A DNA stretch of 64,000 nt. Source: Pseudonocardia hierapolitana (GTDB taxonomy: Bacteria > Actinomycetota > Actinomycetes > Mycobacteriales > Pseudonocardiaceae). Made by a program: the position numbers and the translations under genes. The stretch spans positions 6,076,001 to 6,140,000 of the forward strand of contig NZ_VIWU01000001.1 of assembly GCF_007994075.1 (NCBI RefSeq), given 5' to 3'. Positions 39,943 through 48,853 of the stretch are shown piece by piece (position 1 is the first letter of the stretch; each line of letters opens with the position of its first letter). The notes beneath the pieces were generated by a model that saw nothing but the letters and a program-made list of their open reading frames with translations, was not told the origin of the DNA and made no database searches.

Positions 39943-41400
39943 GTGACCGGCTCCGCTCAGCTCCCGCTCGCCGGTCCGGCCCCCGGGCGTGGTCCCGTGC
40001 ACGCCCACACCGTCCTCGCCGAAGCCGACGGCACCCCGTACTCATCCCTGCGGCAGCGGCCGGTGGAGCGGGCGGAGCGCTACGCGCTCGGCAGGGCGCT
40101 GCGCAAGCGGGTGCCGCGTTCGTCGCTCGGCGAGTGGAAAGCGTCCGCGGATCGTCCCGACCCGATCCAGCTGATCATGGAGAGCCACGTCGGCCGGGTG
40201 GAGCGGCTGGTGCCGGTGCGGGTCGGGCGGATGATCGAGTCACCGTACGGCTTCCTGCGCGGCACCGCGGTCGTGATGGCCGAGGACGTGGCGCGGCTGC
40301 CCGCCACCGGCATCATGCCGGTCGTCTGCGGCGACGCGCACCTGGGCAACTTCGGCTTCTACGCGTCGCCGGAGCGCGACCTGGTGATCGACCTCAACGA
40401 CTTCGACGAGGCCCACCCGGGCTGCTGGGAGTGGGACCTGCGCCGGCTGGTCGCGAGCATCTGGGTGGCCGGACGGCAGAACGGTGCGAGCGAGGACGCC
40501 TGCGCGACCGCCGTGACGGCGTGCGTCGCCGCGTACCGGGACGAGGTGCGCTTCCTCGCCGACCAGCCGCTGCTCTCGCGCTCCTACCAGCGCCTCGACG
40601 TCGACCGGCTCGCCCAGGAGAGCCCCAAGCGGCTGCGGGCCGAGGTCGAGCGTGCAGCCAGGCGGGCGCGCAGCCGCACCAGCGACCGCGCCCTGCCGCG
40701 GTTCACCAAGGAGATCGAGGGCAGGCGCCGGATCGTCGAGGAGCCACCGCTCATCACCCGCGTCCCGGATGCCGAGGCGGACGAGCTCGCCGCAGCCCTC
40801 GACCAGTACCTCCTGACGCTCGCCTCCCACTGGCGACGCGCCTTGGGCGGCTACACGATCGTCGACATCGCGCACAAGGTGGTGGGCGTCGGCAGCGTCG
40901 GGCTGCGCGCCTACGTGGCGCTGCTGGAGGGATCCTCGCCGGACGACGTGGTGTTCCTGCAGCTCAAGCAGGCCCGCCGGTCGGTGCTGGCGCGGCACGT
41001 GCACGGCGAGTCGGCCTGGCACGCCCACCAGGGGCAACGCGTCGTCGAGTACCAGCAGGCGCTCCAGACCGTGAGTGACCCGCTGCTGGGCTGGGCCACC
41101 GTGGGGGAGCGCCAGTACTACGTGCGGCAGTTCCGGGACATGAAGGGCACCGTGCCGCTCGACGCTATCGATGCGGCGGCGCTCGCCGACTATGCAGGTG
41201 TGCTCGGACACCTGCTCGCAAAGGGCCACGCGCGCACCAGCGGTGCGTCGATGATCGCCGGGTACGTCGGTGGCTCCGACAATCTGGACAGGGCCATGGT
41301 CCGGTTCGCCCGCGCCTACGCGGATCAGACCGAGGCCGATCACGCCGCCCTGATCAAGGCCGTCGAACGCGGGCAGCTGCCCGCCGAGCGGGGGGTGTGA
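39943..41400 (+). CDS. DUF2252-domain protein (kinase-like fold)
   Basis: 485 aa. The core GIMPVVCGDAHLGNFGF, DLVIDLNDFDEAHPG and WEWDLRRLVASIWVA corresponds to the HxxN / D-x-D catalytic and metal loops of aminoglycoside-phosphotransferase-like kinases. This is the hallmark of DUF2252. The N-terminal lobe carries LIMESHVGRVERLVPVRVGRM; the C-terminal part VGVGSVGLRAYVALLEG, VFLQLKQARRSV is also typical. Substrate unknown. GTG start at 39943. The hydrolase gene begins 4 bp after its stop, suggesting an operon. Confidence 0.87.
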   Translation: MTGSAQLPLAGPAPGRGPVHAHTVLAEADGTPYSSLRQRPVERAERYALGRALRKRVPRSSLGEWKASADRPDPIQLIMESHVGRVERLVPVRVGRMIESPYGFLRGTAVVMAEDVARLPATGIMPVVCGDAHLGNFGFYASPERDLVIDLNDFDEAHPGCWEWDLRRLVASIWVAGRQNGASEDACATAVTACVAAYRDEVRFLADQPLLSRSYQRLDVDRLAQESPKRLRAEVERAARRARSRTSDRALPRFTKEIEGRRRIVEEPPLITRVPDAEADELAAALDQYLLTLASHWRRALGGYTIVDIAHKVVGVGSVGLRAYVALLEGSSPDDVVFLQLKQARRSVLARHVHGESAWHAHQGQRVVEYQQALQTVSDPLLGWATVGERQYYVRQFRDMKGTVPLDAIDAAALADYAGVLGHLLAKGHARTSGASMIAGYVGGSDNLDRAMVRFARAYADQTEADHAALIKAVERGQLPAERGV

Positions 41401-41404
41401 GCGG

Positions 41405-42181
41405 GTGACCGTGGACCTGCCGATGGCCCCGTGGCACCGGATGCGCCGGGTCGTCCGCCATGTCGGGCGAACGCTTCCGCCCGCGCTGGGCCTGACGGCC
41501 CCCGCACTGGTGCGCCACCCCGTCTGGCAGGCGGCCACGGTCGACGGCGGCGGCACCGGCGTGGTGGTGGCGCCCGGGTTCGCAGGCGCCGACGCGTCCA
41601 TGGGGATGCTGCGGTGGTGGCTCGCCCGCCGCGGCTACGCCCCCGCCGGCGCCGGCCTCGGGATCAACGTCGGCTGCACCGAGGAGCTGGTCGACCGGCT
41701 CGAACGGCGCGTCGCGGAGCACGCCGAGCGCACCGAGGGGCCGGTCGTGCTCGTCGGGCACAGCCGGGGCGGGATGCTCGCGCGGATCGTCGCCGTGCGC
41801 AGGCCCGACCTGGTGCGCGGGCTCGCGATGCTGGGCAGCCCCGTGCTCGACCCGCTCGACGCCGGGGGGCTCGCCACCATGGTGCTGCCGGCCGTGTTGC
41901 GCCTGTCCGAGCTCGGCGTGCGCGGCCTGGTCGACGGCGACTGCCTCACCGGGCCGTGCAGCGCGACCGCCGCGGTCGGGCTGGCGGCGCCGCTTCCCGT
42001 GCCGGCCGTCTCGATCTACTCCCGCGAGGACGGCGTCGTCGGCTGGCGGTCCTGCCAGGACCCGGATGCCGAGTGGGTGGAGGTCGGGAGCAGCCACACC
42101 GGCATGGGCACCGATCCCGCGGTCTACACCGCCCTCGCCCCACGCCTCGCGGCCTGGGTGTCCCGCACACCCCGGACCTGA
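41405..42181 (+). CDS. Alpha/beta-hydrolase (lipase/esterase-like)
   Basis: 258 aa. The nucleophile elbow is GHSRGG (LVGHSRGGMLARIVA), with preceding strand TGVVVAPGFAGADASM. A later strand VPAVSIYSREDGVVGW probably offers the acid, and VGSSHTGMGTDPAVY the catalytic His. No signal peptide, but the N-terminus has a weakly hydrophobic stretch. Relatives include actinobacterial lipases acting on hydrophobic esters. It follows the DUF2252 gene closely and its 3' end faces a repeat array. Confidence 0.82.
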   Translation: MTVDLPMAPWHRMRRVVRHVGRTLPPALGLTAPALVRHPVWQAATVDGGGTGVVVAPGFAGADASMGMLRWWLARRGYAPAGAGLGINVGCTEELVDRLERRVAEHAERTEGPVVLVGHSRGGMLARIVAVRRPDLVRGLAMLGSPVLDPLDAGGLATMVLPAVLRLSELGVRGLVDGDCLTGPCSATAAVGLAAPLPVPAVSIYSREDGVVGWRSCQDPDAEWVEVGSSHTGMGTDPAVYTALAPRLAAWVSRTPRT

Positions 42182-42597
42182 CCGGAACCCCGACTCGCGC
42201 GCACCCACACAGCGACTCGCGGGACCGGGATCTCCGCCCCTGCCCGCGAGTCGCGCTCTCCGGGTACGCGAGTCGCGGTCTGGCTGCGCGCGCGTCGCGG
42301 TCTGGTGCCGGGATGTCGCTCTCGCCGTGCTGGGGTGTCGGACTCGCCGTGCTGGGGTGTCGGACTCGCCGTGCTGGGATGTCGGACTCGCGCGTGAGGT
42401 TCGGGGCTCTGGATGCGCGAGTCTTGCGTTCGGGCACGGCGAGTCTTGCGTTCAGGCACGGTGAGTCTTGCGGTCGGGCACGGTGAGTCTTGCGGTCGGG
42501 CACGGTGAGTCTTGCGTTCGCGCGCGGCGAGTCTCGCGATCTCGCACCGCGAGTCCGACGTTCGGAGTGTGGTGTGGGCGTTCCGGTCGCCGCCGGG
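42182..42597. repeat. Opposed arrays of 22-bp repeats between convergent genes
   Basis: 416 bp without a gene. Four units in one direction lie at 42316-42337, 42338-42359, 42360-42381 and 42382-42403 (core GGACTCGCCGTGCTGGGG). After a 17-bp junction, six units in the other direction lie at 42421-42552 (GTCTTGCGTTCGGGCACG type), and a degenerate one at 42553-42574. The bases from 42190 to 42315 hold scattered GCGAGTCGC fragments. The two arrays could pair into a long hairpin and may terminate transcription from both sides. Confidence 0.85.
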
Positions 42598-43515
42598 TCA
42601 GGCGTCCAGGTCCTCCACCTTCCCGGCCTCCGAGGCGTCGTAGCCGCCGAGGGCGGTGACGGCGGAGCGGGTGGCCGGGTCCTGCAGGGCGGCCACGAGC
42701 GGGGCCGCCGCGTCGAGGGCGGCGCCGGGGAGCACCACGTCGTACTCCTCGGACACCAGGGGCACGAAGCCGAGGTCGAGGTCGCGGGCCGCCGAACGGA
42801 CGCCCAGCCCTGCGTCGACCACGCCGGATGCCACGGACAGGGCGGTCTCCAGGTGTGAGCCGGCCTCCGGGCCGGCCACCGCGTCGGGGTCGAGGCCGGC
42901 CTCGCGCAGCAGCCGGTCGAGCAGCACGCGGGTGCCTGTGCCGAAGCGGCGCTTGGCGACGCGGAGCCCGGCCAGGTCGGCGGCGGAGGCGAGGCCGCGC
43001 GGGTTGTCCGGCGGCACGAGCAGGCCCTGCTCGCGGCGCCACAGGTGGATGAGGTGGGGCCGCAGCCCGCGCAGCAGCCCGCGGGCGAACGGAGCGTTGT
43101 AGCGGCCGCTGTGGTGCTGCAGGTGCACGGCGGCCCCGTCGGCCCGGCCCTGCCGCACCGCCCGCAGCCCGCCGAAGCTCCCCTCCGTGCCGATCGGTCG
43201 GACCGCGCGCCCCAGCCCCCGGAGCACCACGTCGAGGGCCGGATCGTCGCTGCCGGCCAGCCGGAACACGCGCTCGCCGTGCAGGAAGCGGCGGGCGGCC
43301 ACGGCCCCGCCCTCGGCGACGCGTGTGCGGCGCCGGTCGGCGGTGACGATCACGCCGGCGTCGGCGAGGGCGCGGACGGCCCGCCCGATCGTCGAGGGGG
43401 TTGTGCCGAACCGGTGGGCCAGTTCGCGCACGCCGGGCAGCTCTGACCCCTCGGCGAGCTCGCACGCGCCGATCCGCCCGGCCAAGTCGGCGGAGATCTC
43501 CCGGTACCGGGTCAC
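42598..43515 (-). CDS. GntR-type HTH fused to a periplasmic-binding-like domain, putative oxyanion-responsive regulator
   Basis: 305 aa from the GTG at 43515. Residues 1-~70 are a winged HTH (SADLAGRIGACELAEGSELPG, VRELAHRFGTTPSTIGRAVRALADAGVIV). The rest is a type 2 binding-protein fold like cytoplasmic oxyanion sensors (RFLHGERVFRLAGSDDPALDVVL, VRQGRADGAAVHLQ, RRFGTGTRVLLDRLLREAGLDP, VASGVVDAGLGVRSAA). It is divergent from tupABC with a palindrome between. It therefore likely senses tungstate or molybdate inside the cell and controls uptake. Confidence 0.82.
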   Translation of the reverse strand: MTRYREISADLAGRIGACELAEGSELPGVRELAHRFGTTPSTIGRAVRALADAGVIVTADRRRTRVAEGGAVAARRFLHGERVFRLAGSDDPALDVVLRGLGRAVRPIGTEGSFGGLRAVRQGRADGAAVHLQHHSGRYNAPFARGLLRGLRPHLIHLWRREQGLLVPPDNPRGLASAADLAGLRVAKRRFGTGTRVLLDRLLREAGLDPDAVAGPEAGSHLETALSVASGVVDAGLGVRSAARDLDLGFVPLVSEEYDVVLPGAALDAAAPLVAALQDPATRSAVTALGGYDASEAGKVEDLDA

Positions 43516-43520
43516 GGCAG

Positions 43521-43536
43521 GGGACCCTATAGTCCC
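43521..43536. promoter_or_regulatory. Operator and promoter of the tup operon
   Basis: GGGAC-cctata-GTCCC: 5-bp arms around a 6-bp centre in the 26-bp gap between the regulator and tupA. The centre overlaps a TATAGT -10-like box (43528-43533) that ends 8 bp before the tupA GTG at 43542, so the tupA message may be leaderless. A protein bound here would block the promoter. Confidence 0.6.
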
Positions 43537-43541
43537 GGTCT

Positions 43542-44384
43542 GTGCGAGCACAGTTGCGTGCAGGAGTGGCGGCGGTGGTCCTGCTGGCGCTCGCCGCCTG
43601 CGGATCGCCCGCGGCGGGGCCTTCGGCCGAGCGGTCGCTGATCCTCGCCACGACGACGAGCACCCAGGACTCCGGCCTGCTCGACGACCTGCTCCCGGCG
43701 TTCACCGCCGAGACCGGATGGGCGGTGAAGCCGGTGGCCGTGGGCAGCGGGCAGGCGATCGAGATGGGGCGCCGCGGCGAGGCCGACGTCCTGCTCGTGC
43801 ACTCGCCCGCCGCCGAGGAGGAGTACGTCGCGGAGGGCACGGCGGGGCGACGGCTGCTCGTCATGCACAACGACTTCGTGCTGCTCGGGCCGGACGCCGA
43901 CCCGGCGGGCCTACGAGGGGTGCCCGTCGACGAGGCGATGCGCCGGATCGCCGCCGCGGGGACGGTGTTCGTCTCCCGCGGCGACGACTCCGGCACGCAC
44001 GCCCGCGAGAAGTCGCTGTGGGAGAAGGCGGGCGTGACGCCGGGTGCGCCCTGGTACCAGGAGACCGGGCAGGGCATGGGGGCGACGCTGCGGGTCGCCG
44101 CGGAGAAGGCCGGCTACACGCTGTCGGACCGCGCGACGTACCTCTCCCAGCCCGACGGGCTCGCGCTGCTCGTGGAGGGCGACCCGGGGCTGCTCAACGT
44201 CTACCACGTCATCGAGGTGACGAAGCGGGCAGGCGAGCGGGTGCAGCCGGAGGCGGCCGCGGCGTTCGCCGACTGGATCACGGGCCCGGACGCGCAGCGA
44301 CGGATCGGGGAGTTCGGCCGGGAGGAGTACGGGCAGCCCCTATTCGTGCCGGACGCGGGCAAGCCGGAGCCCACGGGCGACTGA
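43542..44384 (+). CDS. tupA: Tungstate ABC transporter substrate-binding lipoprotein
   Basis: 280 aa. Signal with lipobox LALAAC, then the TupA hallmark LILATTTSTQDSGLLDDLLPAF, whose Thr/Ser residues bind the oxyanion. Further family motifs are GSGQAIEMGRRGEADVLLVHSP, FVSRGDDSGTHAREKSLW and YQETGQGMGATLRVA. TupA binds tungstate tightly outside the cell. The GTG lacks a ribosome site and may be read leaderless from the promoter 8 bp upstream. First gene of tupABC. Confidence 0.92.
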   Translation: MRAQLRAGVAAVVLLALAACGSPAAGPSAERSLILATTTSTQDSGLLDDLLPAFTAETGWAVKPVAVGSGQAIEMGRRGEADVLLVHSPAAEEEYVAEGTAGRRLLVMHNDFVLLGPDADPAGLRGVPVDEAMRRIAAAGTVFVSRGDDSGTHAREKSLWEKAGVTPGAPWYQETGQGMGATLRVAAEKAGYTLSDRATYLSQPDGLALLVEGDPGLLNVYHVIEVTKRAGERVQPEAAAAFADWITGPDAQRRIGEFGREEYGQPLFVPDAGKPEPTGD

Positions 44385-44400
44385 CCGAGCGAGCATCGAT

Positions 44401-45093
44401 ATGGACGTCCTGCTCGACGGCCTGGCGCAGGCTCTGTCGCTGCTGTTCTCCGGCGACGCGGAGACCTGGGCGATCACCCTGCTCACGCTGCGCGTCTCGC
44501 TCGGCGCCACGCTGATCGCGGCGCTCCTCGGGGTGCCGCTCGGCGCGGCGATCGCGCTCTGCTCGTTCCCCGGGCGGAGGCTGCTGCTCGCCGGGGCGAA
44601 CACCGGGATGGGACTTCCCCCGGTGGTCGTGGGGCTCGTCGTCACCGTCGTGCTGTGGCGCAGCGGGCCGCTCGGCGGGCTCGGCCTGCTCTACACCCCC
44701 ACGGCGATGGTGGTGGCCCAGGCGGTGATCGCGACGCCGGTGGTCGTCGCGCTGGTGGCGGCCGCGTTGCAGCAGGTGGACCCCGATTTCCTGGTGCAGA
44801 TGCAGGGGCTCGGCGCCACCCGGGCGCGCGCCCTGCTCGCGCTCGCCGCCGAGGCGCGGCTGCCGTTGCTGGCCGCGGCGATGGCGGCGTTCGGGGCCGT
44901 GGTCAGCGAGGTCGGCGCGGCGCAGATGGTGGGCGGCAACATCGCCGGGCAGACCCGGGTGCTCACCACCGCGGCCGTGCTCGCGACGAGTCGCGGCGAG
45001 TTCGGGCTCGCCATCGCGTTCGGGCTGGTCCTGCTGTTGCTCGCGTTCGCGGTGAACCTGGTCGTGACGCTGGCGGGGCAGGCCGTGCGGTGA
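44401..45093 (+). CDS. tupB: Tungstate ABC transporter permease
   Basis: 230 aa, five to six membrane helices. BPD-type permease with coupling loop ALQQVDPDFLVQMQGLGATRARALLALA and TupB-like segments ITLLTLRVSLGATLIAALLGVPLG and EVGAAQMVGGNIAGQTRVLTTA. It forms the membrane channel with TupA and TupC. ATG at 44401, 16 bp after the tupA stop; its TGA overlaps the tupC GTG. Confidence 0.92.
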   Translation: MDVLLDGLAQALSLLFSGDAETWAITLLTLRVSLGATLIAALLGVPLGAAIALCSFPGRRLLLAGANTGMGLPPVVVGLVVTVVLWRSGPLGGLGLLYTPTAMVVAQAVIATPVVVALVAAALQQVDPDFLVQMQGLGATRARALLALAAEARLPLLAAAMAAFGAVVSEVGAAQMVGGNIAGQTRVLTTAAVLATSRGEFGLAIAFGLVLLLLAFAVNLVVTLAGQAVR

Positions 45094-46133
45094 GCAGCCG
45101 CATCGGGTGCCGGGAGCTGCGGGTGAGCGCACGCGGCCGGGATCTGCTGCTGCACGTCCCGGCCCTCGACGTCGCCGCGGGTGAGGTGCTCGCCGTGCTG
45201 GGACCGAACGGGGCGGGGAAGTCGACGTTGCTGCGTGCGCTCGGCCGTCTCGGGCGCCTCCACCGCAGCGGCGATGTGCTGCTCGACGGCCGGCCGGCCG
45301 GGCCACGGGAGCTGCGGAGTGCGGTGGCGGCCGTGCTGCAGCGACCGATCCTGCGGCACGGGACGGTGGCGGCGAACGCGGCGGCCGGCCTGCGGCTGCG
45401 TGGCGTCGGGAGGGCGGAGGCGCGCCGCAGGTCCGGTCCGTGGCTGGACGCACTGGGCGTCGGGCACCTCGCGTCGCGCTCGGCGCGCACTCTGTCCGGC
45501 GGCGAGGCGCAGCGAGTGGCCATCGCCCGCGCACTGGCCGTGGGGCCACGGGTGCTGCTGCTCGACGAACCGTTCGCCGGCCTCGACGCCACCACCCGCG
45601 CCGACCTGCTGGCCGACCTGCGCACCGTGCTGGACGGGCTGGACACCGCCGCCGTGCTCGTCACGCACGACCGGCACGAGGCCATGGCGCTGGCCGGAAG
45701 CACAGCGTTGCTCGTCGGGGGGCGGATCCGGCAGCTCGGACCGACCGAGCGGGTGCTCGACCGGCCGGTCGACGTCGACTGCGCCCGGCTCGTCGGGTTC
45801 ACCAACGTGCTGCCGCCCGCCGTCACGGGCCGCCCGGAGGTCTCCGTCGCGCGCCCGGAACACTGCTCGCTCGGCGACTCCGCCGGCCTGCGGATCCCCG
45901 GCACCGTGCGCCGGGTCGTCCCGCTCGGCGGGGCCACCCGGGTGGACGTGGACACCGCGGCAGGCACCCTCGCCTGCCGGGCACCTGACGCCGACGGCCT
46001 GGAGCCCGGCCGCGCCGTCACGGTCGCGGTCGCGGAGTCCGACCTGCGCACGATTCCGACGCGACGTCAGTGGAATGACGGCGCGTTCGTCGGAAGGGTC
46101 AGGGGAGTGCGCGCGCCTCGGACTCGCTCGTGA
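45090..46133 (+). CDS. tupC: Tungstate ABC transporter ATP-binding protein
   Basis: 347 aa. Walker A GPNGAGKST, Q-loop VLQRPILR, signature LSGGEAQRVAIARAL, Walker B VLLLDEPFAGLD, H-loop VTHDRHEAM. The C-terminal ~110 residues form a TOBE-like oxyanion-binding/regulatory domain (SAGLRIPGTVRRVVPLGGATRVDV). Short interval to tupB (GTGA overlap). Its last 35 bp overlap the convergent MFS gene. Provides energy for tungstate uptake. Confidence 0.92.
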   Translation: MSSRIGCRELRVSARGRDLLLHVPALDVAAGEVLAVLGPNGAGKSTLLRALGRLGRLHRSGDVLLDGRPAGPRELRSAVAAVLQRPILRHGTVAANAAAGLRLRGVGRAEARRRSGPWLDALGVGHLASRSARTLSGGEAQRVAIARALAVGPRVLLLDEPFAGLDATTRADLLADLRTVLDGLDTAAVLVTHDRHEAMALAGSTALLVGGRIRQLGPTERVLDRPVDVDCARLVGFTNVLPPAVTGRPEVSVARPEHCSLGDSAGLRIPGTVRRVVPLGGATRVDVDTAAGTLACRAPDADGLEPGRAVTVAVAESDLRTIPTRRQWNDGAFVGRVRGVRAPRTRS

Positions 46134-47400
46134 GGTCCAGGCGAGAGGTCTCTCCCAGGGCCAGGATGCAGCCGACGCTCACCAGGCAGCAGACCGCGAT
46201 GATCGCCGAGACCGCGGTCGAGCTCCCCGATCCGGCCATCACGCCGGCGAACACCACGGGCGCGAGCCCGGCGCCGATGCCGGCGATCTGGTACCCCAGC
46301 GACGCGCCCGTGTAGCGCGACCGGGTGGGGAAGAGCTCGCTGTAGAGCGCGGCGAGCGGCCCGTACATCGACGCGTGCACCACGCCCTGCCCGACCACGA
46401 CCGCGAGCACGAGCAGCGCGGTGGAGCCGCTGCCGATCAGCGGGAAGATCAGGAACGCCCAGACGGCCATGGCGATCGCGCCCGCGAGCACGACCGGGCG
46501 CCTGCCCAGCCGGTCCGACAACGCGGAGAACCCGATGATCCCGACGACCGCGACCACCGAGGAGATCGTCAGCGCGTTGAGCACGGTGGGGCGAGGGAAG
46601 CCGGCCTGCACGGCGTAGGAGATCACGAACACCGTGAGCGTTCCCTGCGCGACGAACGCCCCGAACCCGACGCCCACCGACAGCAGCAGGGCGCGCGGGT
46701 GCCGGGTGAGCACCTCCATCAACGGGGGGCGGTCCGGCACGGACGAGGCGGCGGCGGTGAAGACCGGCGTCTCGTCCACCCGCGCGCGCACGAACAGCCC
46801 GATCGCCAGCAGTACCGCGCTGAGCAGGAACGGGATCCGCCAGCCCCAGGTCAGGAACCCCTCCTCGCCGCTGATCCCCGCGGCGAGCGCCAACACCAGC
46901 GTGGAGAGCACCATCCCGCTCGGGGCGCCCGCGTTGGTGAAGCTCGCCCACAGCCCGCGGCGGCTGGTGGCGTGCTCGGCCGACATCAGCACGGCACCGC
47001 CCCACTCACCACCGACCGCGACGCCCTGCGCGATGCGCAGCACGACGAGCAGCACCGGGGCGAGCGCCCCGATCTGCGCGTACGTCGGCAGCAGGCCGAT
47101 GAGCACGCTCGCCACGCCCATCAGGCCCATCGTGAGGATGAGCATCCGCTTGCGGCCGATCCGGTCGCCGTAGTGACCGAAGAGGGCGCCGCCGAGCGGC
47201 CGGGCGAGGTAGCCGGTGGCGAGCGTGCCGAAGCTCGCGACCGTGCCGACCACCGGGTCGAGCGAGGAGAAGAAGACCTGGTTGAACACCACGGCCGAGG
47301 CCGTGGCGTAGAGCAGGAAGTCGTAGTACTCGATGACGCTGCCGAGGTAGCTCGACACCACGGCGCGGCGAAGCTGGGTGCGGGAGCGTGGTCCGGTCAT
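46099..47400 (-). CDS. MFS transporter, metabolite:H+ symporter (MHS) type
   Basis: 433 aa with 12 membrane helices. MHS hallmarks: SSYLGSVIEYYDFLLYATASAVVFNQVFF at the start, GYLARPLGGALFGHYGDRIGRKR between helices 2 and 3, RIAQGVAVGGEWGGAVLMSAEHA, and GWRIPFLLSAVLLAIGLFVR. Family members import organic acids, betaines or aromatic acids with protons. It is divergent from a PaaX-type regulator, which hints at an aromatic or phenylacetate-like substrate, but this is inference. ATG at 47400. Confidence 0.9.
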   Translation of the reverse strand: MTGPRSRTQLRRAVVSSYLGSVIEYYDFLLYATASAVVFNQVFFSSLDPVVGTVASFGTLATGYLARPLGGALFGHYGDRIGRKRMLILTMGLMGVASVLIGLLPTYAQIGALAPVLLVVLRIAQGVAVGGEWGGAVLMSAEHATSRRGLWASFTNAGAPSGMVLSTLVLALAAGISGEEGFLTWGWRIPFLLSAVLLAIGLFVRARVDETPVFTAAASSVPDRPPLMEVLTRHPRALLLSVGVGFGAFVAQGTLTVFVISYAVQAGFPRPTVLNALTISSVVAVVGIIGFSALSDRLGRRPVVLAGAIAMAVWAFLIFPLIGSGSTALLVLAVVVGQGVVHASMYGPLAALYSELFPTRSRYTGASLGYQIAGIGAGLAPVVFAGVMAGSGSSTAVSAIIAVCCLVSVGCILALGETSRLDLTSESEARALP

Positions 47401-47497
47401 GCGGGTGGCCTCCTTGCCGGGGTCCGCTGCGGCGAATGTAGGCAGACACGTCACGGCCGTCAACGTTTTGCCCAATATCGAGATCTAGGCTTTCAGC

Positions 47498-48322
47498 ATG
47501 TCCACGCAGGGAGAGCGGCCGCAGCCGCTGCTGCTCGCGTTCTTCGGCGGCTACCTGCTCGGCCGCGGTGTCCACGTGGCGACGAGCGCGGTGATCGACG
47601 TGCTCGACCGGGTGGGCGTCTCGGAGCACGCCACCCGCTCCACGCTCTCCCGCATGGCCCGCCGCGACCTGCTGCGCCGCGTGCGCCGCGGGCGGAAGGT
47701 CTACCTCGGACTCACCCCGCGCTCCCGGGAGGTGCTCCACGACGGCGACGTGCGCGTGTGGCGCACCGCGGCGGTGCACGACGGGTGGGACGGCACCTGG
47801 ACGCTGCTCTCGTTCAGCCTGCCCGACTCATGGCAGCGGCAGCGGCACGAGCTGCGCTCCCGGCTGCTGTGGGCCGGGTTCGGCCCGCTGCAGGGAGGAC
47901 TGTGGATCGCCCCGTCACCGGTCGACTTCGCCGTGATCGGCGCGGACCTCGAAGCGGCGGCGCACGTCAAGGTGTTCGCCGCCAGGGCGCTGCCGCCCAC
48001 CGACGTCGACGCCCTCGTGCGGGACGCGTGGGACCTCGACGCGATCGCCGTCCGCTACCGCGGCTTCCTGCACCGCTGGTCCGATCCGCGGCGGCGTCCG
48101 GAATTCCCCGACGCGCTGGCCACCCAGCTCGTCCTGCAGACCGAGTGGCTGCAGGTGATCCGCCGCGACCCCCGGCTGCCCGCCCAGCACCTCCCGGCCG
48201 GCTGGCCCGCGGAACCGGCGTGGCGGCTGTTCCGCGCGCTGTACGCCGAGCTGGACCCGCAGGCCCGGGCCGCCGCTGCCACGCTCGACGTCATCCCCGA
48301 CGAGGAGGCCGGGCGGGGCTGA
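47498..48322 (+). CDS. PaaX-family transcriptional repressor
   Basis: 274 aa. N-terminal winged helix (LLLAFFGGYLLGRG, VLDRVGVSEHATRSTLSRMARRDLLRRVRRGRKVYLGLT), a PaaX-like central domain (WDGTWTLLSFSLPDSWQRQRHELRSRLLWAGFGPLQGGLWIAP) and a C-terminal helical domain (YRGFLHRWSD). PaaX proteins repress phenylacetate or other aromatic catabolism genes and respond to CoA thioesters. The divergent MHS transporter is the obvious candidate target. No paa genes are in the window. Confidence 0.92.
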   Translation: MSTQGERPQPLLLAFFGGYLLGRGVHVATSAVIDVLDRVGVSEHATRSTLSRMARRDLLRRVRRGRKVYLGLTPRSREVLHDGDVRVWRTAAVHDGWDGTWTLLSFSLPDSWQRQRHELRSRLLWAGFGPLQGGLWIAPSPVDFAVIGADLEAAAHVKVFAARALPPTDVDALVRDAWDLDAIAVRYRGFLHRWSDPRRRPEFPDALATQLVLQTEWLQVIRRDPRLPAQHLPAGWPAEPAWRLFRALYAELDPQARAAAATLDVIPDEEAGRG

Positions 48323-48409
48323 CCCGGGCGCCGCAGCGCCGGTGCGTCCCTGCGAGGACGAGGGCGTTCCCACGGACGTCCTACCCGGTGGCCGCCTCTG
48401 CGGAGATCG

Positions 48410-48853
48410 CTAGCGGGCCGGGCCGTCGGACAGGGCGCTGCGGCAGCGGTTGAGGTAGTCGCGCAGCTCCGCCCGCTCGCCCGCCGTCAGGCCGCCCAGC
48501 ATCCGCTCCTCCAGCGCCCGCACCCGCGACTCCATGCGCGCGAGCAGCTCGTGCCCCGCCGGCGTGAGGCTGATCAGCAGGCGGCGGGCGTGGCGGGGGT
48601 CGCGGTGGCGGGTCACGAGGTCGCGGCGTTCCAGTGCGGTGACGAGGTCGCCCATCGACTGCGGGGTGACGAACGCGTTGCGCGCGAGCTCGGCGCTGGT
48701 CAGGCCGTCGCGGCGGGCGAGGACCGTGAGCGCGGTGTACTGCAGCACCGTGGTGCCGGACGGACGCAGAAGCTCGTCGAGGTGGGCACGCACGGCGAGC
48801 TCGACCTGCTTGACGGCGTAGAGCAGCGACGGGCCCGCGGGATCCGCCGTCAT
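48410..48853 (-). CDS. MarR-family transcriptional regulator
   Basis: 147 aa from the ATG at 48853, which follows GGAGGGAC. Winged HTH: VLQYTALTVLARRDGLTSAELARNAFVTPQSMGDLVTALERRDLVTRHRDPRHARR (in segments), with wing DPRHARRLLISLTPAG, and helical dimerisation ends. Standard MarR architecture and length. Convergent with the PaaX gene; no obvious target next to it. Ligand unknown. Confidence 0.9.
   Translation of the reverse strand: MTADPAGPSLLYAVKQVELAVRAHLDELLRPSGTTVLQYTALTVLARRDGLTSAELARNAFVTPQSMGDLVTALERRDLVTRHRDPRHARRLLISLTPAGHELLARMESRVRALEERMLGGLTAGERAELRDYLNRCRSALSDGPAR

Noticed and set aside
42300..42575. Possible CRISPR array
   Set aside because: The 22-bp units abut directly with no variable spacers, reverse orientation midway, and no cas genes are present.
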